DNA from: an uncultured Phycisphaerales bacterium | GTDB lineage: Bacteria > Planctomycetota > Phycisphaerae > Phycisphaerales > SM1A02 | Direction: 5' to 3' | Assembly: GCA_946886375.1 (NCBI GenBank) | Contig: CAMPIL010000055.1 | Location: 1 to 13,713, forward strand | Length of the DNA: 13,713 nt | Shown: piece by piece, positions 6,809 through 11,735 of the stretch | How positions within the stretch are numbered: the first letter of the stretch is position 1 | Layout: every line of letters begins with the position of its first letter | Translations under genes and position numbers: made by a program | The notes under the pieces: generated by a model | Databases searched by the model: none | What the model was told of the DNA's origin: nothing | What the model saw: only the letters and a program-made list of their open reading frames with translations

Positions 6809-7480
6809 ATGGCGACGAATATTTTCGGAGCCGGCGCACGCTTCACGTTCGCGCTGGCGGGTCTGCTCACCTTCACAATCAGTCTGGCAACTCCCGCGCG
6901 TGCGGGAACGATCGGCATCGCCGCCGACATGGAGCATCGCTTCAAGGGCGTCGGCTCGCTCGCCGGCTTGATCGAATACAACGCCGCTGCCGACGCTTCG
7001 GTTGGAACGCTCCAGATTACGTTGACCAACACGATGACCGCATCGAGTCGCGCGTACATCACCGGATTTGCATTCAACATCGACAGTGATGACCCAAGCG
7101 CGCAGGCGTGGCTGATGGGCGGCCCGGCGATCTATCAGGGCATTCACGACGCGCGCGTTCCGCACTTCGGTTTGTTTGAGAGTGGCGCAGGTCTCCGCGG
7201 CAGCGTCGTGGGCGGCGGCAATCCGCGCAACGGCATCGGCGCTGGAGAAACCCAAGTCTTCACGTTCGAGATCAAGGCAAGTGACGCCTCGCGTTTGACG
7301 CCCGAAAGTTTCCTGAACGGCCCTCTCGCGCACAACTTCATCGTGCGTTTCCGCGGCCTGGGTCCCGACGGCATGGACCTTGTTCCACTGCAAGCCGCGC
7401 CGGTTCCCGGTCCTTCCGCACTGACGTTTCTGGCGGTCGTCACAGTCCTTTCACGCTGGCGCCGACGCCTCGCGGTGTAA
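6809..7480 (+). CDS. PEP-CTERM-type exported protein, function unknown
   Basis: Predicted secreted protein of 223 residues. The signal peptide has a hydrophobic core (FTFALAGLLTFTISLA) and cleaves after TPARA, near residue 32. A purine-rich GAGAAGAGAG lies just before the ATG at 6809. The body is mostly beta, with strands such as LQITLTNTM, AYITGFAFNID and TQVFTFEIKASDAS, and has no catalytic motif I recognise. The C-terminal 26 residues carry PVPGPS, a short hydrophobic helix (ALTFLAVVTVLS) and RWRRRLAV, a PEP-CTERM-like tail that is normally cleaved by an exosortase. No exosortase is encoded nearby. It converges on another PEP-CTERM gene and shares a terminator region with it. The sorting class is likely; the role is unknown. 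Confidence 0.85.
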   Translation: MATNIFGAGARFTFALAGLLTFTISLATPARAGTIGIAADMEHRFKGVGSLAGLIEYNAAADASVGTLQITLTNTMTASSRAYITGFAFNIDSDDPSAQAWLMGGPAIYQGIHDARVPHFGLFESGAGLRGSVVGGGNPRNGIGAGETQVFTFEIKASDASRLTPESFLNGPLAHNFIVRFRGLGPDGMDLVPLQAAPVPGPSALTFLAVVTVLSRWRRRLAV

Positions 7481-7530
7481 TGGCATCTGGGTTCACGCTC
7501 CGGCGATGATTGATGGTCGATGAGACAAAG

Positions 7531-7594
7531 GGGTTAGGAGTTTGACGCCGTGCAGGTCTTTGAATCTGCGCACTGTGGATTCCTCGCCTAACCC
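7531..7594. repeat. Nested inverted repeat downstream of the PEP-CTERM gene
   Basis: Arms gggttagg (7531-7538) and cctaaccc (7587-7594) enclose 48 nt, which themselves contain gtgcag paired with ctgc(gc)ac. It begins 50 nt after the stop of the upstream PEP-CTERM gene. It may be a 3'-UTR fold or part of the dispersed repeat-like sequence that follows (accctcacccgttccccctc). Confidence 0.4.
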
Positions 7595-7649
7595 TCACCC
7601 GTTCCCCCTCTGCGATCGCCGCGCCTCTGACTTGGCGACCCAAAACGAA

Positions 7650-7678
7650 CAAAGCCCAGGCGATTCGCCTGGGCTTTG
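7650..7678 (-). terminator. Strong intrinsic terminator between convergent PEP-CTERM genes
   Basis: A perfect 13-bp stem, caaagcccaggcg (7650-7662) and cgcctgggctttg (7666-7678), with a 3-nt loop. On the minus strand the stem is followed by TTCGTTTTGGG, a moderate U-rich tail, so it best terminates the minus-strand PEP-CTERM gene ending at 7703. In the plus direction only the UUU within the stem base is available, so termination of the plus-strand gene is possible but weaker. Confidence 0.85.
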
Positions 7679-7702
7679 CAGCACAGTCATGGTGCATGAG
7701 AG

Positions 7703-8401
7703 TCAACGCTTTCGAGAACGTCTCAACAGTGCGAAGAGTCCCAGCCCGCTGAGCAATCCGGGGGCGGGGACGATCGAGGGCTGATCCAGGTCGAAGGTGA
7801 ACTCTTGATTGACGCCAGCCATGTCGCCGCCGAACACGCCGATTTGCACGTGCCCGATGTTGCCGAAGACCTGGTTGAAGTTATTGATCGTGGGCGGCGG
7901 GCCTTCAAAGAACAATCCGGGATCGCCAAAGGCAATGTTGATGGTGACCTGCGTCCATTGATTGGGGCCGACGGGCGCGAAGGCCACGCCTGACCACGCG
8001 GGGCTGTTGCTGGCGGTTGCGAACCGCACGAAGAAGTTCATCGCCGTCGGCGCGTTGTGACGCACCCGGAAATTGAACTGCGAAACGCCAGCGCCGATCC
8101 AGTCGCCTTCGAAGGCGTGATCGGAAGAGTTGAACTCGTCTTGCGCCCGAAACAGACTGACGGCGTTGTTGGGAAAGGGCAGGCCGGGCGTCTGATTGAC
8201 GAAGTTGAACGAGGTGGATACGAAACTGCTGCCGTCGGGCCCGCCTGAGGCGAGCCAGTTCACAGGCGCAGCCCCTGATGCGTTGAACCAATTGGCGTGG
8301 CCGGTCTGGAAATGCTCGACGCTTGGAACAGTGATGGCGTGTGCCTGGCCAGCGACACACAATCCCGTGATGAGAAGAGTAAAAACGAAGTGAGCGCGCA
8401 T
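7703..8401 (-). CDS. PEP-CTERM-type exported protein, laminin-B-like fold suspected
   Basis: Predicted secreted protein of 232 residues. The ATG at 8401 is chosen for a GGAG Shine-Dalgarno 8 nt upstream and a clean signal peptide (MRAHFVFTLLITGLCVAGQA then HA). An upstream frame extension to 8467 has neither. The mature part begins with SVEHFQTGHANWFNASGAAP followed by WLASGGPDGSSFVSTS. The 'W...GGPDG(S/G)..' pattern recalls Laminin_B-like beta-sandwich domains found on planctomycete PEP-CTERM proteins. Conserved aromatic and Asn-rich strands continue to about residue 205. The C-terminus is VPAPG, a hydrophobic segment (LLSGLGLFALL) and RRSRKR, a typical PEP-CTERM tail for exosortase processing. 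It is monocistronic, ending at the terminator 7650-7678. The biological role is unknown. Confidence 0.88.
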   Translation of the reverse strand: MRAHFVFTLLITGLCVAGQAHAITVPSVEHFQTGHANWFNASGAAPVNWLASGGPDGSSFVSTSFNFVNQTPGLPFPNNAVSLFRAQDEFNSSDHAFEGDWIGAGVSQFNFRVRHNAPTAMNFFVRFATASNSPAWSGVAFAPVGPNQWTQVTINIAFGDPGLFFEGPPPTINNFNQVFGNIGHVQIGVFGGDMAGVNQEFTFDLDQPSIVPAPGLLSGLGLFALLRRSRKR

Positions 8402-8520
8402 GGTGGTTTCTCCTGCAATCAATGAAGTGAATGGCGCGAGGCCCGCCGGGCGAGACTCGCGAATCATGAACCTGCGCAGTGTGAACTGAGGAAGGCGTCA
8501 GTCGTTTCTGCAACAGGCCA

Positions 8521-8539
8521 GCGGCGAGGTACGCGCCGC
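8521..8539 (-). terminator. Short GC-rich hairpin after the membrane-protein gene
   Basis: Arms gcggcg (8521-8526) and cgccgc (8534-8539) with a 7-nt loop, about 20 nt beyond the stop at 8559 on the minus strand. No U-run follows. It may be a weak or Rho-assisted transcript end, or simply a chance palindrome in GC-rich DNA. Confidence 0.3.
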
Positions 8540-8558
8540 CGAACAAACCGCTGACCAT

Positions 8559-9131
8559 TCATGCAGGCGGGGCGCGTGGAACGGAGATGTGATCGACATG
8601 ACGCCGCAGCGCTTCATGCAGTGGGAGCACGAGCAGTGTTGTGGCGAATCTGGAATGTGCCAGCGCGTTCTGAAGGGCGCGAAACAGATCGTGAAGAATT
8701 CGCGCCAGGCCACGCGATGATCGCGCAAGCGCTTCAGTAGCGAGCGCGGCCGCGGCGGCGGTTGGCAATTCTGCGAGCATGGCTTGACGGGCTGCGGCAG
8801 GCGCAATGCCGTCGTGCACCAGCGCGCACACCAGAATGAAAACCATTGCGCCGGTGCGATGCATGCGCCAGCGCATCCACCGCACGTTGAAGAACTTGAG
8901 CACAAACAGCGCGGTCGCCAGCCAAAGCACTGCGGCGTTGAACGCAGGCGTTGTTTCCCATCCGCCGCTGACCAATTTTTCCGTTGTCGCCTGGAGAGGC
9001 ACAACGTGAATGAGGACGAGCAGCCCCCACCACACGCGGCCAATCAGCGAACGCCGCATGCCTGTTGTCCAGAGCGCACGCACGCCCGAAAGTGCGCGAG
9101 CCAATGGGAATTGAACGTCAAGTGAGTTCAT
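8559..9131 (-). CDS. Small integral membrane protein, unknown function
   Basis: A 190-residue protein with three hydrophobic segments: about 30-47 (LIGRVWWGLLVLIHVVPL), 65-83 (NAAVLWLATALFVLKFF) and 93-112 (TGAMVFILVCALVHDGIA). The segments are separated by a Trp/Arg-rich loop (NVRWMRWRMHR). The C-terminal third is Ala/Arg-rich and helical, probably amphipathic or cytoplasmic. I do not recognise the family and see no catalytic motif; His43, His91, His105 and His172 are present, but not as a known site. The Shine-Dalgarno at 9131 is poor, and a Met at residue 25 (9059) could be the true start. It begins 25 nt after the stop of the dockerin-tailed gene on the same strand, so co-transcription is likely. 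Confidence 0.65.
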   Translation of the reverse strand: MNSLDVQFPLARALSGVRALWTTGMRRSLIGRVWWGLLVLIHVVPLQATTEKLVSGGWETTPAFNAAVLWLATALFVLKFFNVRWMRWRMHRTGAMVFILVCALVHDGIAPAAARQAMLAELPTAAAAALATEALARSSRGLARILHDLFRALQNALAHSRFATTLLVLPLHEALRRHVDHISVPRAPPA

Positions 9132-9156
9132 CAGGGTTCATGCCATCGACATTCAT

Positions 9157-10224
9157 TCACGAGCCCCACGAGTTGATCACGGCCAGAAGATCGCTGACAT
9201 TGACAATATTGTCGTAGGTCACGTCGGCAGCGCAGCAAGGACAAGCGCCCCAGGCGTTGATCACCGCAAGCAGATCGTTGACATTTACTGCCCCATCTCC
9301 ATTCACATCGCCGGCTCGCACCGGCGTGTCCGAGACATTGACCGACAGTTCCAGCCGAGCTGCACCGACCAGCCCAGCCAACACCGCGATGTTCTCCTTG
9401 GTGTAGAACCGCGGATATGTCCCGGTCTGCTGCTGCTCAGCAGGAAATATGGAGGCGAGGGTCAAATTGAGTTTGCCTGCGTGCAATGCCCTTCGCAGGT
9501 ATCGGTGAATGTCCGCGTCATTGACGTTGATGTTGAACTGAAGCACGGTGTTGGCGGGCACGACCTGGCCCGGCGAGAGATTGGAATTCAATCCGACGGC
9601 AAACGCTGTCGGTTGAAACCGCAAATCGACGTTGTTGGAAATGTCCACGCAGTTCCCATTGACAACCGCAAGGGGGTAAGCCGAACGAATTCCCTTGCCA
9701 AAAGAACCCAGCGGCGAATATGCCGTGCTCTCTGCGTAACTGCTCGCCGTCACTCCGTTGCGAAAGCCAGTTCCGAAAAGTTCCACCGCATGCCCCGGGT
9801 CGGTATCGACCTGGAACTCTGGATCATTCGGCGGCAACCAAATGCGATACGAGTCCGGCGTGGGATCGTACTGAAACGTGCCATTGCTCTCGATCGTGAT
9901 CGACACTCGCGCTGAGAGCACCGTATAGCGCCACTGCCCCAAATTGGCTGCAACGCCAGCCGCTGCGGTGTTGAATCCGATGACCATCTGCCCATCGCGG
10001 TTGTCGAAGTCTGGATGAAACCCCGTTGCGCTATAGGATCCAAAGATCGCCGCGTTGGAGTTGCCGCCCGGATTCGCCGCGAATGGATAGTTCCACACGT
10101 CAACTGCGGGACTGGCCAGATTGACGTTGATCACCGCAGCCTCAGTTGCGGAGACACCAACGAGGCAGCCAGCGATCACGGGCAACCCCAGGACTGCAAG
10201 CCGATGGCGCAGACGTACGAGCAT
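9157..10224 (-). CDS. Secreted protein with C-terminal dockerin-like repeats, function unknown
   Basis: A 355-residue protein starting at 10224, with AAGGA 5 nt before the ATG. The signal peptide is RLRHRLAVLGLPVIAGCLVG followed by VSATEA. A Cys lies in the hydrophobic core, but no proper lipobox is clear. The body (AAVINVNLASPAVDVWNYPF; TPDSYRIWLPPNDPEFQVDT; LQFNINVNDADIHRYLRRAL) looks like an all-beta secreted domain and matches nothing I can name. Residues 305-355 are a dockerin-like tail: DVNGDGAVNVND (canonical) plus LLAVINAWGACP, then a decayed second loop DVTYDNIVNVSD plus LLAVINSWGS. A good sigma70-like promoter lies about 90 nt upstream. It is divergent from the prepilin-like gene and is followed by a membrane-protein gene. 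Its partner and role are unknown. Confidence 0.82.
   Translation of the reverse strand: MLVRLRHRLAVLGLPVIAGCLVGVSATEAAVINVNLASPAVDVWNYPFAANPGGNSNAAIFGSYSATGFHPDFDNRDGQMVIGFNTAAAGVAANLGQWRYTVLSARVSITIESNGTFQYDPTPDSYRIWLPPNDPEFQVDTDPGHAVELFGTGFRNGVTASSYAESTAYSPLGSFGKGIRSAYPLAVVNGNCVDISNNVDLRFQPTAFAVGLNSNLSPGQVVPANTVLQFNINVNDADIHRYLRRALHAGKLNLTLASIFPAEQQQTGTYPRFYTKENIAVLAGLVGAARLELSVNVSDTPVRAGDVNGDGAVNVNDLLAVINAWGACPCCAADVTYDNIVNVSDLLAVINSWGS
9160..9312 (-). other. Dockerin-like tandem repeat domain with decayed second loop
   Basis: The first loop, DVNGDGAVNVND, keeps all Ca-ligand positions. The second, DVTYDNIVNVSD, has Thr at position 3 and Asn in place of Gly at position 6, so Ca binding there is doubtful. 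The spacing and the LLAVIN(A/S)WG helices match those of the beta-helix protein, so both belong to one local family of sorting or binding tails. Confidence 0.8.
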
Positions 10225-10321
10225 TCTGATCCTTCTCCCGACGCACGCATGCGCATCGCCGACCAGTCTTCATCAAAACCTGCATTCGTGGCGAGCCAAT
10301 GCGACTGTGTCTCAATGGGCG

Positions 10322-10351
10322 AGTATACTGATGGCGCCGATTCAGGGTCAA
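10322..10351 (-). promoter_or_regulatory. Sigma70-like promoter for the dockerin-tailed gene
   Basis: On the minus strand TTGACC (10351-10346), an 18-nt spacer and TATACT (10327-10322). Each hexamer matches the consensus at 5 of 6 positions. The start codon is 98 nt downstream of the -10. The -10 lies in the palindrome agtatact, so TATACT is also present on the plus strand (10324-10329), 44 nt before the prepilin-like ORF. The plus-strand -35 (around 10300, tgcgac) is poor, so a shared divergent promoter is only a possibility. Confidence 0.55.
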
Positions 10352-10373
10352 TGGAATCGCCCAAGAAAACCGC

Positions 10374-11327
10374 ATGTTTCGCACTCTCCATACCATTTCG
10401 CGACCGGTGCGGCGTCATGGTCGTGCCTTCACGATCGTTGAACTTCTGGTCGTCATCGGCATCGTTGGGCTGCTTTTGGCGCTGCTGTTTCCCGCGCTGC
10501 GCGCAATCAAAACCGCCAGCCGACAGTCCACCGAAGCCGGCGCAGCGAAACAGTTGATGGCTGCGTATGTGAACTACGCGGCCGTTCACGATGACAAGGT
10601 GCTGCCGGGCTACGCCGGACAGATCCCGGTCGATCCGGGCCCGAATGATCCTGTGAGAGTGCTGCGCGCGTTCGACGCCGCGGGCAAGTCGATCTCCGGC
10701 TCTGGGAATCCGCCCCTTGATATTGCTCGCAAGCGATATCTCTGGCGACTGGCCCCCTACTTCAGTTACAACCTGCGCGGTCTGTACACCAACGAGCAGG
10801 ATGAACTACTGGAGCGGCTTGAGCAAACCGATTACAAAACCTACCTCTACCTGGCGAGCATTGCTCCGGCGCTGGGGCTGAACAGCGAGTGGATGGGCGG
10901 CGATGAGGAATACGGCTTCCGGCCGATCGGTCACATTTACCGCAGTGTGATTGACTACAACCAGTACTACCTGACCTCGATCGCGCAGGGGTTTCATCCA
11001 TCGAAGCTGCTTGTGTTCGCGTCCGCGCGCGGGATTGATCCGGAGTCGCAAAGCACAGCGCCGGTCGAAGGTTATTTCAAGGTGCAGTCGCCGTACTTCG
11101 CCGAAATCAACCCGGCGTGCAGGTGGTCGGAGAATTTCATCGCTGGTGAAGCTCCGGTGCGCTACGGCTACATTTCTCCGCGTTACGGCGGCAATGTCGT
11201 GATTGGCTTTTTGGATGGCCACGCCGACGTGCTCACCCAAGAAAAGATCAGAGACATGCGTTATTGGGCGAACTGGGCGACAAAAGAAGATTGGCGCTTG
11301 CCTCGGCCGGCGCCCGATGTGCCATGA
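10374..11327 (+). CDS. Prepilin-like (type IV pilin/pseudopilin N-terminus) protein, planctomycete DGH-motif type
   Basis: A 317-residue protein. After a basic leader (MFRTLHTISRPVRRHGRA), FTIVELLVVIGIVGLLLALL begins a classic N-methylated pilin helix with Phe at +1 and Glu at +5. The -1 residue is Ala rather than the usual Gly, which prepilin peptidase may process less efficiently. The long body is mixed alpha/beta and Tyr-rich (YNQYYLTSIAQGFHPSKLLV). Near the C-terminus YGGNVVIGFLDGHAD resembles the 'H-X9-DG' motif of planctomycete pilin-like proteins (DUF1559 and relatives), but Tyr replaces the His. Such proteins are abundant in planctomycetes and may sit in a type II secretion-like or pilus-like apparatus; the exact role is unknown. 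It appears monocistronic, and the Shine-Dalgarno is weak (AAGAAAACCGC before the ATG). Confidence 0.88.
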   Translation: MFRTLHTISRPVRRHGRAFTIVELLVVIGIVGLLLALLFPALRAIKTASRQSTEAGAAKQLMAAYVNYAAVHDDKVLPGYAGQIPVDPGPNDPVRVLRAFDAAGKSISGSGNPPLDIARKRYLWRLAPYFSYNLRGLYTNEQDELLERLEQTDYKTYLYLASIAPALGLNSEWMGGDEEYGFRPIGHIYRSVIDYNQYYLTSIAQGFHPSKLLVFASARGIDPESQSTAPVEGYFKVQSPYFAEINPACRWSENFIAGEAPVRYGYISPRYGGNVVIGFLDGHADVLTQEKIRDMRYWANWATKEDWRLPRPAPDVP

Positions 11328-11338
11328 CATGAATGGTT

Positions 11339-11404
11339 GCCGGGAGCCTCGGCGACGAGCAGGCCCAAAAGGCGAATGACGCCAAGGGCGAGACTGCTCC
11401 CGGC
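11339..11404. other. Candidate structured RNA: three-way junction downstream of the prepilin-like gene
   Basis: The closing stem gccgggagc (11339-11347) / gctcccggc (11396-11404) is 9 perfect bp. Its interior folds into two helices: ctcg-gcga-cgag (11348-11359), a 4-bp stem capped by a GNRA tetraloop, and gccc (11363-11366) / gggc (11386-11389) enclosing an AAAA/AA internal loop and then ggcg-aatga-cgcc (11371-11383). It starts 12 nt after the prepilin stop and lacks a U-run. It matches no riboswitch class I can recall. It may be a 3'-end element, a small RNA, or a chance fold in GC-rich DNA. The strand is undetermined; the GNRA loop reads on the plus strand. Confidence 0.4.
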
Positions 11405-11735
11405 CTCGATCGACGTTGATATTCGCGGTGAATCGCCGGTCCGCTGCATCATTCTGGCACGCTTTTGGTGGAAAGTACGCGCAAAGCCCTGCCGCACCGG
11501 CGTTTACGCGGGAAGTCTAATACTCGCGAGGCTGGCTAAAGCATGTCGCTTTTAGCGGGCGTTTGTCGCATACTGGTGTGGCGGTGGATGCCCACGCTGG
11601 AGCCGACCACCATCTCGCGGCCACGACGCCGCACCGCGCGAGCGACTGGAATCGCGTGGCGGACCAAGCGCCATGACCTGTCGATCACAACGAACGATGC
11701 TTGTCGTCATTCGACAAACACGAGCGGAGGCCGGC
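11405..11735. other. Intergenic region upstream of the propeller gene, no gene seen
   Basis: I find no convincing coding region; the short frames here have no signal peptide or family motif. It presumably holds the promoter of the propeller gene, but I cannot pick a -35/-10 pair with confidence. Notable items are taatac at 11518-11523 without a partner -35, and the hairpin ttgtcg-tcatt-cgacaa (11701-11717) just upstream of the Shine-Dalgarno GGAGG (11726-11730). Confidence 0.5.
11701..11730 (+). promoter_or_regulatory. Hairpin plus strong Shine-Dalgarno before the propeller gene
   Basis: ttgtcg (11701-11706) and cgacaa (11712-11717) form a 6-bp stem with a 5-nt loop. Eight nt later GGAGG (11726-11730) sits 5 nt before the ATG at 11736 and 8 nt before a second ATG at 11739. 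This decides the start of the propeller gene. The hairpin may be an operator-like palindrome or a translation-modulating fold. Confidence 0.5.

Noticed and set aside
7690..7702. Merging the two PEP-CTERM genes into one locus or an inverted duplication
   Set aside because: The proteins share only the sorting tail; their bodies and lengths differ, and they are convergent with a terminator between them.
8498..9043. 181-codon minus-strand frame overlapping the membrane-protein gene
   Set aside because: Its translation is Cys/Ser/Arg-rich without membrane segments, whereas the 8559-9131 frame shows three clear hydrophobic helices.
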